A DNA stretch of 64,000 bases from CAZMNY01 sp964635375 (GCA_964635375.1 CAZWOU010000006.1:22175-86174), one strand, 5' to 3'; positions 17,747 through 26,998 are shown, counted from the stretch's first letter. Translations and numbers: made by a program. Notes: generated by a model not told the origin, from the letters alone.

Positions 17747-18027
17747 TCGGCGCCGACGCTATGCAGTCCCAGAATTCCTCCTCCGCCGGTCGCCTTGAAG
17801 TGCTTTGCCAGAGACGACTGGCCCAGAAACACTTTGCCCCGCTCGTCTCGAAAGGGGGCGGTGATGGCCTTGTTGGACTTGCCGTCAGACGCAACCTTGC
17901 GGTTTCGCTCGGCCAAGTAGAGCCCCCAAACATCGGTTCGGTTGACCAAGTGAGCCATCGCCCAAGCGGCAAGATCCTCCGCGCGGCGTCGCCAGTCCTG
18001 CGCGATCAGGTCGGTATATGGTGGCAC
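17692..18027 (-). CDS. N-terminal fragment of the TOTE-type primase gene (frameshifted)
   Basis: From GTG at 18027 (MPPYTDLIAQDWRRRAEDLA) the product reads through NRTDVWGLYLAERNRK and KVFLGQSSLAKHFKATGGGG. This resembles the first part of TOTE-like primase domains just before the DxD strand. After LGLHSVGADW the sequence becomes nonsensical, while the downstream frame resumes with LVVSVVGIDIDLHDEF. Joining the two frames around 17740-17746 yields one continuous domain. The split could be a true mutation or an assembly error; no slippery heptamer is evident there. DUF1571 lies directly upstream on the same strand. Confidence 0.6.
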   Translation of the reverse strand: MPPYTDLIAQDWRRRAEDLAAWAMAHLVNRTDVWGLYLAERNRKVASDGKSNKAITAPFRDERGKVFLGQSSLAKHFKATGGGGILGLHSVGADWSSRWLASTSTCMTNSI

Positions 18028-18104
18028 GTGATTGGGCTCCGCCAGCGGCGAACCGTCGGCGTGAAGCTGATGGCTTGCGGCGGTCCTAGATGAATAATCG
18101 CCAA

Positions 18105-18938
18105 TTAGCGGAATCCGTACTTAGGATTGTCGCGGCGAAAGTCGTTCTCGCTTAGCCCTACATTAATCCGGATATCGCGGTACGTATACTGCTCCAGCAA
18201 GACCGGTTCGCCGCCTTCCTCTTCCGGCCAGTCAAACGCCTCGTAGTGAATAGGAATCCGCAGCTCTTGGTCAATATAGACCCGAGCTATATAGAATCGC
18301 GAGTCTTCGCTATCTTCTCGAGTCTTCACTTCCATCCCAATACACTCACGACCATCAACCTTGGCGCCTTTGAAGTACTTAACTTCGCTGCCATCGGAGA
18401 CGATTTCATCTTCGGCGACGTCGACCAACTGGGCGATCAGGTTGTCAAAGCCGATTTGGGTAATTGGATAGCGGTTGTCCCGCATCGCCAAGGGGCTGTC
18501 CGGTTTGAGCGTCGTGGTGATAAACGCGAATCGTTGACCGCCGTTCCGAGCGATGATCTTACCGTCGTTTTCGCCGTGGACATAAAGCACCTCGCGACCG
18601 ACGACAGACTCTGGCGAATAGAATTTCAAATAGACGCCAAAGGGGATATCACGCCCACTATGGCGACGGGCGTGACGGATCTTGGCGAACATGTACTGGC
18701 GATCGCCCAGGCGACCATCGACTCGTTCGCGTTTGATCAGTATGCATGTATAGTCCTGTATCTCGCGTTGAATTCGCTCGCGGCCATCGACCGCCCAACG
18801 CAGGGCCGCTTGCAGCGGATGGTCCTCTTGAGCCAACGCCTGCGTCGTCAAGTCTTCACCTTGGCTCGGCCGAGACCAGGCAACCGTGGCGATGAGAAGA
18901 ATGCCACACATGGCCAACCGGCGTTGATCGATGATCAT
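18105..18938 (-). CDS. exported DUF1571 family protein
   Basis: The ATG at 18938 has AGGAG six bases upstream, so I prefer it to the longer open frame reaching 19088. The 277-aa product starts with a signal peptide (MIIDQRRLAMCGILLIATVA ending near SQGED). The mature part has the DUF1571 pattern IQDYTCILIKRERVDGRLGD, YLKFYSPESVVGREVLYV and a C-terminal TYRDIRINVGLSENDF. DUF1571 proteins are outer-membrane lipoprotein-fold-like proteins common in Planctomycetes, with no known function. It lies about 300 bp downstream of the DUF1570 gene on the same strand. Confidence 0.85.
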   Translation of the reverse strand: MIIDQRRLAMCGILLIATVAWSRPSQGEDLTTQALAQEDHPLQAALRWAVDGRERIQREIQDYTCILIKRERVDGRLGDRQYMFAKIRHARRHSGRDIPFGVYLKFYSPESVVGREVLYVHGENDGKIIARNGGQRFAFITTTLKPDSPLAMRDNRYPITQIGFDNLIAQLVDVAEDEIVSDGSEVKYFKGAKVDGRECIGMEVKTREDSEDSRFYIARVYIDQELRIPIHYEAFDWPEEEGGEPVLLEQYTYRDIRINVGLSENDFRRDNPKYGFR

Positions 18939-19244
18939 TCGGTGCTCCTGTGCGATAAGTTCAGGGGTTTCGGCAGGTCTCGCCGATCCGTTTCCTTGGC
19001 GGCCTGATCTGATGAAATGGACGCCGCCGACTTTCATTAATCCAAGTCTTGCAACTTGGTCAAGCGAAGAAGGCGAAAAAACGACCAACTGCGCAAAAAG
19101 GGATCAGATCGCATCCAGAAATGGACGATTGGGCAAACTTGCTGGACCGTGGCCGAGAGTTCTTGCAGCCAATAGGACAACTCACCCCAAACTTCCCAGA
19201 CGCTGCGATATGAACACGCGGCGTTAGTTTGGCCACCGGTTGAC

Positions 19245-20756
19245 TCAATCGGCTTCCTCTAGGATTTGATCGATGTCGGTCTTCAGACCCCGCATGTACT
19301 GCCGCCATTCGGTTTGCAGGGCGGGGATGTCGGGACCAAAGACGTCGTAGAATAGCTCTTTGAGCAATGATGGATTGAGCTTCACATGGGGCGGCATCTG
19401 CCCCATCCGCCGATAGTAATCGATCAGCTTGTCAAAGTGCCGCTCCATCAGAAAATGAGTTAGGGCCCACGCTTGTCCGTAGCCATGGAGCGTGCTGGAG
19501 TTTGTGGCGGCCAGGCTGAAGATCTCATCGGTCATGATGAAGTCGAGACTCGAGTGCACTTTGTCGTTGGCGAGTGCCTTGTAGCGGTCGAGTCGTTGTT
19601 CGTTGACGGCCCCAACGCCGCTCCACGCGGCATCGTTCGGCGTTTCGAAATATGTCGCGAGTCCCTCATGGGTCCAGGTGGGCGCCATCACATGCCTTGG
19701 CAGCAAACCGGTGTTGCCCGCCATTTGGTGAGTGCACTCATGGCTGACTACCTCGATGTCCTGGTTCTCACGCGAGATTTCGATGAGCAAGGCGAGCGTG
19801 TCGGCCATCCGGACGAGTTCGCGCGCCCCGATGGCACGGTCTTTGATCGCCTGTTTTTTCTGCTCTTGAAGCGACTTGGCAAGGTTAACAAGCGGCTTGA
19901 AACTCTTGTGGGTTCCCTGGTCGTAGAACACTGCCACATTCGTGTCGCCGCTCCAAAAACCCGACGCGCTAGACAAGGACGGACTTAACGCGGTCGCATA
20001 ATCCAAATAGTCTTGGTACTCCGCGAACAGCACTACCATCAGTCGTTCTTTCGGCAACTCAAGCTCGATACCTTGCGAGTAGAATCTCAGTAGAAAACTC
20101 TCGTAGACCGTCTCCAATAACGCCAGTCGTTCCTCGGCTCGCGGCAGCCTGCGATTCTTCCCCGGCTTGTCCGGCGTATCGTGCATCAAGATGTAGTGCT
20201 TGCTCTTGCTGGTCTTCATTCGGCCAAAACTGGGTGTCCGTCTGAGGAACTGCTCTTCCTTCCCAGTGTCCTCAAGCGGCAAGTCAATCTGTTCCTTCAG
20301 ACGCTTGACCCGCAAAGCTCCCTCATGTTGGGGATCTATTTTGAGCGCTTGGTCGACAGCGGTGTAGCACGCTGGCAGGAGCCCGTTGCGCAGAGCCCAG
20401 CGCGAGGCGTCCATACACTCGTCGGCGGTCTTCGCTCGACCGATTCGTCGAGTGAACAAAGCAGCGTTCGTCGGCGCTCGAACAATGCGTGTCTCTCGAC
20501 TGCTCATCCCCAAGGTCAACTTGCCGAACTTCGGATGCCGGTAGCTGATCGTTCTGCCCGGATTCACCGTGGCCTTCCCTTGCAGGCGAACGACGATCGG
20601 CAGCCCTGGGACTTGATAGAACACAATGTCGGCCGACGCGGTCGCCGTCGATACGGCAATCATGGCCACGCCGAGTGCGGCGCGCCGAAGCCAAGCCGGC
20701 ACGGAGAGCGGATTACTTGTCGCCGAAAGACGCGTTGCGTATTTTGCCTGACCCAT
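19245..20756 (-). CDS. exported DUF1570 protein, metallopeptidase-like
   Basis: The 503-aa product from ATG 20756 has a signal peptide near residues 20-40 (AALGVAMIAVSTATASADI). The DUF1570 domain shows VVSHECTHQMAGN near residue 336, an HExxH-type zinc site (HECTH), followed by WTHEGLATYFE, where Glu may be the third ligand. This gluzincin-like arrangement is typical of DUF1570, whose substrates are unknown. Upstream, residues about 115-150 hold a TPR-like helical pair (ACYTAVDQALKIDPQHEGAL). A second DUF1570 gene lies at 25383-26630. The product probably acts in the periplasm. Confidence 0.85.
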   Translation of the reverse strand: MGQAKYATRLSATSNPLSVPAWLRRAALGVAMIAVSTATASADIVFYQVPGLPIVVRLQGKATVNPGRTISYRHPKFGKLTLGMSSRETRIVRAPTNAALFTRRIGRAKTADECMDASRWALRNGLLPACYTAVDQALKIDPQHEGALRVKRLKEQIDLPLEDTGKEEQFLRRTPSFGRMKTSKSKHYILMHDTPDKPGKNRRLPRAEERLALLETVYESFLLRFYSQGIELELPKERLMVVLFAEYQDYLDYATALSPSLSSASGFWSGDTNVAVFYDQGTHKSFKPLVNLAKSLQEQKKQAIKDRAIGARELVRMADTLALLIEISRENQDIEVVSHECTHQMAGNTGLLPRHVMAPTWTHEGLATYFETPNDAAWSGVGAVNEQRLDRYKALANDKVHSSLDFIMTDEIFSLAATNSSTLHGYGQAWALTHFLMERHFDKLIDYYRRMGQMPPHVKLNPSLLKELFYDVFGPDIPALQTEWRQYMRGLKTDIDQILEEAD

Positions 20757-20818
20757 TGAATGCTTCCGCTGAAGTGATCGATTGAACCCGCGGAGCCGGA
20801 TTTTCGTGTCAGCAACGT

Positions 20819-22523
20819 CTAGCGTCCGCGCTTGCTGGAGGAGCGAACGACCGGAATCGCGGCCGGCCCCTCCCCTACTTTGAAGTCGAGCATCGGCTCG
20901 CCCGCTTGCGACAGGTCCACTGATTCCGAACCGTGAATCGTGCACAAGGCCCGCATGACTTGCGGATCGATGTCTGCTGAGATAAATCGAACGGAGCCAT
21001 CGACCATCGTGGCGGCAGAGCCAGGCTTCGAGCCGTTGTTGGCCGTGCCGAACCCCGTCAGCTTGTCGAAATAGGGTTCGCGCGCCCCGCGAATCGTCGC
21101 GCCGCCGCCTTGAACCCAGGGCGAGGCGATCTTGCCGGCGCCGATTAGCAGAATCGTCTGGCTCTCCCCATCGGTGATCTCCGATCTTTTAGCCACTTCG
21201 TCAAAGCCGAACACACCGGCTCGCGGGTCGTCGCGAGGCAACTCGCCGGCAACCACGTTTCGTCGATCCTCGATGCCAGCCATCCCCACGAAATGAGAGA
21301 GTCCCATGCCGTCAAAAGGATACCCCTTCCAAAGTTTGCGATCATCGGCGGGGTTCTGGAACTGGGGAATCAGGGCGGCTGAGAAAACGAGGTTCTGGCC
21401 GTCCGTCCAGGGTTTGCTCTGGTCGATTCGGTCGTAGAGTTTTTGGTGACCCAAGTGGGGCAGCAGCGCGGTCATCCAGCTGTATTGCACCATCAATGGT
21501 CTGTCCGCCACCACGCTGTTGACGCCTTTCACATTTCCAGCGGACCGCCACTTCTCTGCCGCGACAAACAGTCGATGAGGCCCCGCGGCCGGTTGCGCTG
21601 GCGGTTGACTGTCCTCCACCGTAGTGGCAGTGTCGCCGGACTTGGTGGGCGCCGCTGGAGATGGGGCAGCCGGGTCGTCCGGCTGTACCACGGGGATTCC
21701 TCCGAGGCCGGAGAGCGACGACCCAAGTGGTCTGCCGCCTGGCGGGTTGGAATCGACGGGATTCGAATTGGCTGGGTTCGACGAATTCACGTCGCCAACG
21801 TTCTGTCCGCCCGCCTCGGCCGCACGAGTTGATTCCGCTGANNNNNNNNNNNNNNNNNNNNNNNNNNNNNNNNNNNNNNNNNNNNNNNNNNNNNNNNNNN
21901 NNNNNNNNNNNNNNNNNNNNNNNNNNNNNNNNNNNNNNNNNCGCTGATTCCGTTGGTGCAACCGACTCATGCTCAGCCAGGGCGAGTTCTGGATCGTTCG
22001 CCGGCGGATCGCCGCTGGAGAACGCGCCGCCAAGAAACAGCGCGATGATGACGACAAAAACAACTGCGAAGGCCCCGCCGATGGCAAGAGGCGCTCGGTA
22101 GTCGCTGCCGGTTGATTTCCGTGGCGGGTTGCCGCCGAGTGTACGTGATGGAAGTTGGTGCTGCAGCTGCGGCTCTTCATACGCCAACGGCGGCAGGGGA
22201 ATCGTCAACGCGATGCCGCAGCTGAGGCAATTGGCCGTCGAGCCAGCCAGTCTGGCGGCAGCCCTAAACTTTGCTCCGCATCCACACTGAACGTCGATGG
22301 CGCCCTCGGGTTGATTCGAGCTCGGCTTCTCGTCGAGGGGATTCGTCGCGACAGGGCTTGAGACAACAGGGCTTGAGACAACAGGGCTTGAGACAACAGG
22401 GCTTGAGGCGAGATTAGGAATGGCTAGCGGGCCGCCGCAATTCGGGCATTGCAATTGCTGTCCGGCCAAGTGATCCTCGGCTTCAAACTGCATGCCGCAG
22501 GCGCAAGAAACAGGAAGGGGCAT
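20819..22523 (-). CDS. double zinc-ribbon membrane protein with DUF1559-like C-terminal domain, interrupted by an assembly gap
   Basis: From ATG 22523 the product begins with CACGMQFEAEDHLAGQQLQC and CPNCGGPL, then a second ribbon (CGCGAKFRAAARL...CLSCGIAL). A membrane helix follows (LAIGGAFAVVFVVIIALFLG). After a low-complexity Ser/Pro/Glu-rich linker and a 100-N gap, the frame changes and the protein continues. The C-terminal domain has SWMTALLPHLGHQKLYDRID, ESQTILLIGAGK and AATMVDGSVRFISADID, the core and DG end of DUF1559. Unlike pilin-type DUF1559 proteins it lacks a prepilin signal and uses an internal anchor. It lies 62 bp upstream of the DUF1570 gene on the same strand. Confidence 0.75.
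21842..21941. other. assembly gap (100 N) in the low-complexity linker of the zinc-ribbon/DUF1559-like gene
   Basis: The left flank ends gattccgctga and the right flank starts cgctgattccg, the same short words, and both encode Thr-Glu-Ser-Ala-like sequence. A repetitive linker collapsed in assembly is likely. Coding frames on the two sides differ, so 100 is a placeholder length. Confidence 0.85.
22351..22410. repeat. 15-bp tandem repeat, four copies, in coding sequence
   Basis: Four contiguous copies of acagggcttgagaca (last one degenerate) encode, on the minus strand, a repeated five-residue SSPVV unit in the linker between the two zinc ribbons. The period is in frame, so copy number can vary without breaking the gene. 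Confidence 0.9.
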
Positions 22524-22663
22524 GTGATCAACTCGATATGGTAGGGAAATGCACGCGCCATGCTACCACAGGATTCTGCGCGCACCAAAGGTTTCTTCGC
22601 TGTCTCCGTCTTAGCTGCCGCGACTCGCAATGCGCAAATCGAAAGACGGAACTCGAAACGCCT

Positions 22664-23647
22664 CTAGTCGGCCTGCCCCGTTCGGACGAGTCGGCGGCCC
22701 GATTCGTCGTCCCGCCAATAAGGCGAGGCGCCCGTGAATTTAACCTTGGCGTTTTTCCGTTGCTTGTCGGCCGCCCAGCCGAATAGCCAGCGGCGAACCG
22801 CACCGCTAAGTTCTTTTCTGGCGTCGGTCCAACGAGAGTTTCCTGGCTTCCATTCGATGCAACGAATCAGATGCACGCCGAAGCGCGTGACCACGGGCTG
22901 GCTCAGGTCACCGACTTTGAGATCAAAGGCGGCTTTGGAGAAAGACTCGGGCATTGTCTCTCGCCGGTCAAGGAATCCAATGTCGCCGCCGGCGTCGGCC
23001 GTGGGAGACTGCGAAAATTTCTTAGCCGCGGCGGCGAAAGTGATCTCGTTCTTGAGAATCGCGGCGCGAACTTCGGTCGCTTTCTCGCGAGCTTCCACCA
23101 GAGTCTCGGCGTCCGCGGCCTTCCAGAGAATGTGGGCGGCGCGGACCTCGCTTCCGTCAAAGTGGGGGCGATTGCGTTCATAGTATTTCTGCAGATTGGC
23201 GTCCGTCAGGTAGTTGTCTAGGAATGAGGCCCAACTCAATTCCCATCGCGCCTCGTGTCGCCAGTGTTGCAAATCACGGAAGCCCTTCTCCTCAAGGTGC
23301 TTCTCAACGGGAATCGCCCGCCGCGCCAGGCGTTTCTTTAACCCGTCCCAGTGTTGATCGACTTCCGTATCGCTGGCGTAGTGGGCCGTTGTCTTCAGGT
23401 GGGTCAGCGCCAATTCCCTTTCGATCAACTTCTGCAACGCTGCTGCTTCCAAGGCTGGCTGGGCCGCACGAGCAATCGGTCGCCCGCGAGTGCTGATCGC
23501 CAATTCTCGCCGCACGTCGCGGACTCGGATTTGATGCCCATTGACGCTTGCGGCCAGCGGCGACTCAAGCGGAGCCGGTCTTTCGTTCGCGGTTTGCGCA
23601 GCGGGTTCCGCTTGCGCGACAAGCATTGAAAATAGTAGCACTAGCAT
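22664..23647 (-). CDS. exported parvulin-type peptidyl-prolyl cis-trans isomerase
   Basis: The 327-aa protein has an N-terminal signal peptide (MLVLLFSMLVAQAEP). A SurA-like helical segment follows (VNGHQIRVRDVRREL, then ALQKLIERELALTHLK). The rotamase domain lies at about residues 168-270, with VRAAHILWKA, FAAAAKKFSQSPTADAGGDI and GVHLIRCIEW, all canonical for PpiC/parvulin. It should act outside the cytoplasmic membrane on folding of exported proteins. Architecture resembles PrsA/SurA with a single parvulin domain. The start ATG at 23647 is the first in frame before a good signal peptide. The gene downstream on the same strand encodes the zinc-ribbon protein. Confidence 0.9.
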   Translation of the reverse strand: MLVLLFSMLVAQAEPAAQTANERPAPLESPLAASVNGHQIRVRDVRRELAISTRGRPIARAAQPALEAAALQKLIERELALTHLKTTAHYASDTEVDQHWDGLKKRLARRAIPVEKHLEEKGFRDLQHWRHEARWELSWASFLDNYLTDANLQKYYERNRPHFDGSEVRAAHILWKAADAETLVEAREKATEVRAAILKNEITFAAAAKKFSQSPTADAGGDIGFLDRRETMPESFSKAAFDLKVGDLSQPVVTRFGVHLIRCIEWKPGNSRWTDARKELSGAVRRWLFGWAADKQRKNAKVKFTGASPYWRDDESGRRLVRTGQAD

Positions 23648-23699
23648 GAGAAAACGACTCCTCCGCCCGAAGCGGCACGCGCCCCCGCGTTAGCTGACC

Positions 23700-24956
23700 C
23701 TAAGGAAGCTTGATGTCCTTGAGTTCGTATTTGACTGGTAACTGAATAATGAGTGCTGGCGTCTCATATCGAAAACGACATCCCTCAAGGCCTTCATCAC
23801 GGTCGAAGTAGTACGCGATCCCAATCTCGTTGTCGGTCTGCAACGTCGTCTCCATTCCATCGGAGTCAATCCTCTCGCCGTTGGACGCGACCAAATAGGC
23901 CTCGTTGCGAAAAATCCACCCTCGGTACGACTCAAGCGCGTTGGATGCATCGTCGAACTTCACGCGAACCCAAAGCTTGTAGAGGGCTTCCTCCTTTCGC
24001 ACGCGTTCGAGCGTCACCGTAACGCCCGCGCGGCGCTGGTCCTGATTGCTCACCTTTCCCAGTCGAGAAAACTCGAATCGTTCGACGCGACCAGGCAGCA
24101 TGGCGAGCATTTCACCTTTGAGTGAGACGATCTTCTTGATGTTGCGATCGGGAAGCGGAAACGGCAGTTCCACTTCGACACTCGACACGCCGGGATTCAC
24201 GGCTACGTCTTGACGGCCCTCGGCTGTCATCGCGATCTCATCGCCATTTTCGTCGATCGCCGTGATTTGATCAAAAGGTTGCGATAACGAGATCGGCGTC
24301 AAACGCGGCTCCCAAGCAACGTTGACTGCGATTCGCATATTCTCCGCGGTGGGGTTGAGCAAATTCCGCACCGACTGAATTCGGGTTGCTTCGTATCGAA
24401 ACAGTCCGGCGTAGGCTGCCCGCCCAACACGATCATTTTGCCCTTCCGGCTTGGCCATCACCGTCATCACTCCGCTGTTTTGACTAATGGCGTTGACGGT
24501 CAGTCCCGTCGCGTCCAGCACTTCATCCAAAGCTTGCCAATAGGGCTTATCCTTGAATGCCGTCGTGATCTCTGTGGTGACCTCCTCAAAGCCAACGACT
24601 CGGTTCCCCGACTGTTTCTCGAGTTCCTCAAAAACATCAGCGACCGCGAACTTGCCTTCAAGCGTGATCGTCGTCGCCTCGACCGCTCGCTTCGCTGCCA
24701 TGCTCTCGACAGCCTGCAGCACGCGGGCCAACCGCTGCCGCACCTCAGCTGGGGTCCGCGATGAGGTTCGCGGCAGGTAAGGCAGCACGGCTGGCCCCAG
24801 GTCGACCAGCGTCTTCTCAGCCGCCTGCCGCTCCGCCAACTCCAAGGAATTCAATTGCAGCACTAAGTCGCGAGCTTGCTGCTTCAGCTTCTGGTTCGGT
24901 GGCTTTCCGTTCGCTTGCCCGACGACAAGGGCGCCGATGATCAACATCCGTAACAT
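23700..24956 (-). CDS. exported protein with HEAT-like and secretin-N-like regions, function unknown
   Basis: The ATG at 24956 has GGAG a few bases upstream. The 418-aa product has a signal peptide (MLRMLIIGALVVGQANG). Residues about 20-90 are helical (LERQAAEKTLVDLGPAVLPY) in the style of planctomycetal HEAT-like exported proteins. The next stretch (VADVFEELEKQSGNRVVGFE, KPYWQALDEVLDATGLTVNA) is like the STN/secretin N-domain. The C-terminal half is beta-rich with no match I recognise. It lies 53 bp upstream of the parvulin gene on the same strand, probably in one transcript. Confidence 0.65.
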   Translation of the reverse strand: MLRMLIIGALVVGQANGKPPNQKLKQQARDLVLQLNSLELAERQAAEKTLVDLGPAVLPYLPRTSSRTPAEVRQRLARVLQAVESMAAKRAVEATTITLEGKFAVADVFEELEKQSGNRVVGFEEVTTEITTAFKDKPYWQALDEVLDATGLTVNAISQNSGVMTVMAKPEGQNDRVGRAAYAGLFRYEATRIQSVRNLLNPTAENMRIAVNVAWEPRLTPISLSQPFDQITAIDENGDEIAMTAEGRQDVAVNPGVSSVEVELPFPLPDRNIKKIVSLKGEMLAMLPGRVERFEFSRLGKVSNQDQRRAGVTVTLERVRKEEALYKLWVRVKFDDASNALESYRGWIFRNEAYLVASNGERIDSDGMETTLQTDNEIGIAYYFDRDEGLEGCRFRYETPALIIQLPVKYELKDIKLP

Positions 24957-24998
24957 GGAGGCTCCTCTCAATATGATGAATTTAGAGGCGATGATATT

Positions 24999-25039
24999 GA
25001 GCGCCCATCTTGAGCGTCCAACATCGAGCGCCCAACATC
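24999..25039. repeat. 14-bp tandem repeat, three copies
   Basis: gagcgcccatctt, gagcgtccaacatc and gagcgcccaacatc follow one another, differing by one to three bases. They lie upstream of the minus-strand exported protein gene. Confidence 0.7.
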
Positions 25040-25180
25040 GAACGAGGGACCGGCGGGCGATGAATCGATTATAGGACGGTTGGTTCTACAATACCAACAT
25101 GTGGCCAAATCACGACAGGGCCCGCCTGAGTTCGATCTGGCCGCGAGAAATCTCAGTCTCACGACCCCTCAGAGCAGAAC

Positions 25181-25205
25181 TTGCGTCGAGCTATTGCGTC
25201 GAGCT
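25181..25205. repeat. 12-bp direct repeat with period 13
   Basis: ttgcgtcgagct occurs twice with one base between copies. It is intergenic with no assigned function. Confidence 0.7.
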
Positions 25206-25382
25206 GATGGACATCCTCTGCGTTCACGTTTCTCGGCGGCTCGATTCGGTTTCATGAGCTAGGGTTGAATGTGTTCCTTGTGACCTTCGCATCGAACTCG
25301 CTTTCTGGAGCAAGGACTGTTTCGCGTTTGCCGCCGCTCTGACGAAACAGCCGCCGTAACGCCCCATCTCGGAGACCCATTC

Positions 25383-26630
25383 GTGCGAAGCGAAACGCTG
25401 CTGTTCTTTGCCGTGACTCAGCTGGCCATGTTGTTCGGATTCTCGCCTGTCGCTCTTGCGGGACTGGTCGTCGTGTCCGCGTTCGCGGTCACTGTGAAGG
25501 CTCTGGCCGACAAGAGGGAATTCGACCCCGTTTCTTGGGCCACTATCGGCGCCGCCGTGTTGTCAGCGTTCTACATCCCCTGGGCGATTGAGGCCGAGGA
25601 GGCTCGAGGCGCCGAGTTCATGGTGGAACTCAAGTTGGATGGCCAACGGGTCGAGGGCCGAGCTCTCAAGTGGACAAAGAAACGCGTGATGATCTTTGGC
25701 CGCGATGGACAGTTGTGGGACTTTCACCCCAGCGACGGCGCCGATTATCGGAAGACGGCCGATCAGTATCAACCGTTGCCGCAAGCTGAATTTCGAGCAG
25801 AGTTGATGGTCGAGTTCGGCAAGAACTTCGACGTCTCGGGAACTGGCCATTACCTGGTCGTGCATCCCCGTGGTCAGAAGGACCGTTGGGCGAAACGGTT
25901 CGAGGAGATCTACCGGGCTTTCTCTCACTACTTCTCCACTCGGGGTTTTGACATCCACAAGCCCCGTTGTTCGCTCGTTGCGGTGGTGTTCCCGAGCCAA
26001 GGACATTTTCTCCAATACGCCGCGAGCCAGGGGACCCCGCTGGGCCCCGGCATACTCGGCTACTATTCGCCGAAAAGCAATCGCATTCTGCTCTACGACA
26101 TGGGAGCGACGAGCGAGGAAGGCGAGGACAGGCGGCTAAATGCTGAGACGATCATTCACGAGGCCGCCCATCAGGCCGCCTTCAACACGGGCGTACACAG
26201 TCGAGTCCACATGCCGCCGCGTTGGCTTGCCGAAGGGCTGGGGACCATGTTTGAGGCACCCGACGTGTATGGGTCCCGCAGGCACATGCATCTCAAGGAT
26301 CGCCTGAACCACAAGCGGTTCAAACGTTTTGAGGCCTTCTTGCCCAGTCGTCGCGACGGCATGTTGGCCGAGTTCATTGCCTCCGGTCGTCTGTTTCAGA
26401 CCAACCCGGACGCGGCCTACGCCGAGGCTTGGGCGCTGACTTTCTTTCTGGCGGAAACTCGGCCTCGCGACTACGCCCGCTACATGGCCAAGACGGCCAG
26501 GGGCCAAGGCGGATTCAACGCGACGCAACCCGCTCGCTTACGGGCCTTTACGGACGTCTTCGGCAGCGATCTGCGGATGCTGGAAGTTCAGTATCTCCGC
26601 TATTATCGCGATCTCAAAAAGTCGCTCTGA
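25383..26630 (+). CDS. membrane-anchored DUF1570 metallopeptidase-like protein
   Basis: Starting at GTG 25383, the 415-aa product has two hydrophobic segments near the N-terminus (LLFFAVTQLAMLFGFSPVAL and TIGAAVLSAFYIPWAI). These suggest a membrane anchor with the remainder exported. A DUF1570 domain follows: IIHEAAHQAAFN near residue 260 (HExxH zinc site), then RWLAEGLGTMFEAP (possible third ligand) and AEAWALTFFLAE. It is the second DUF1570 gene in the window and differs from the one at 19245 in anchor type and HExxH sequence (HEAAH versus HECTH). Substrate unknown. Confidence 0.85.
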   Translation: MRSETLLFFAVTQLAMLFGFSPVALAGLVVVSAFAVTVKALADKREFDPVSWATIGAAVLSAFYIPWAIEAEEARGAEFMVELKLDGQRVEGRALKWTKKRVMIFGRDGQLWDFHPSDGADYRKTADQYQPLPQAEFRAELMVEFGKNFDVSGTGHYLVVHPRGQKDRWAKRFEEIYRAFSHYFSTRGFDIHKPRCSLVAVVFPSQGHFLQYAASQGTPLGPGILGYYSPKSNRILLYDMGATSEEGEDRRLNAETIIHEAAHQAAFNTGVHSRVHMPPRWLAEGLGTMFEAPDVYGSRRHMHLKDRLNHKRFKRFEAFLPSRRDGMLAEFIASGRLFQTNPDAAYAEAWALTFFLAETRPRDYARYMAKTARGQGGFNATQPARLRAFTDVFGSDLRMLEVQYLRYYRDLKKSL

Positions 26631-26787
26631 AGACGCCGGGGAACTGACGAACTTGCCGATGCTGACGGTCCGCTCTGACTGGGGCCCGCTCGTTTCCATC
26701 GGCTGATTCCGGGCGCCCAACAGTTCGCATTTTACCCCGCTGTCCGTCCTAGGTTATAATTGTCTCCGCAGTCGTCGTGGAGGCTGT

Positions 26788-26997
26788 TGTCTTCATGCGG
26801 TCCACTCTCCTCCACCTATTCACTCTCCTCCACCTATTCACTNNNNNNNNNNNNNNNNNNNNNNNNNNNNNNNNNNNNNNNNNNNNNNNNNNNNNNNNNN
26901 NNNNNNNNNNNNNNNNNNNNNNNNNNNNNNNNNNNNNNNNNNTGTCTTCATGCGGTCCACTCTCCTCCACCTATTCACTCTCCTCCACCTATTCACT
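26788..26997. repeat. identical 55-bp blocks flanking a 100-N assembly gap; internal 18-bp tandem repeat
   Basis: The 55 bases at 26788-26842 recur exactly at 26943-26997, separated only by 100 Ns. Each block contains two copies of ctcctccacctattcact (26807-26824, 26825-26842 and 26962-26979, 26980-26997). Exact 55-base flanks match contig ends left by a de Bruijn assembler with k=55, so one block is probably redundant or the true locus is a longer tandem array. Confidence 0.8.
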
Positions 26998-26998
26998 G

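Larger units (their letters stand above)
24957..25382. other. 426-bp divergent intergenic region with short tandem duplications
   Basis: It separates a minus-strand and a plus-strand gene and so should carry both promoters; I see no convincing boxes. It holds three tandem copies of about 14 bp (24999-25011, 25012-25025, 25026-25039; gagcgcccaacatc-type) and a 12-bp word ttgcgtcgagct repeated at 25181-25192 and 25194-25205. No gene is visible. Confidence 0.5.

Noticed and set aside
19035..19063. minus-strand TTGACC...TTAATG pair upstream of the DUF1571 gene
   Set aside because: The -10 matches only two consensus bases, so not reported as a promoter.
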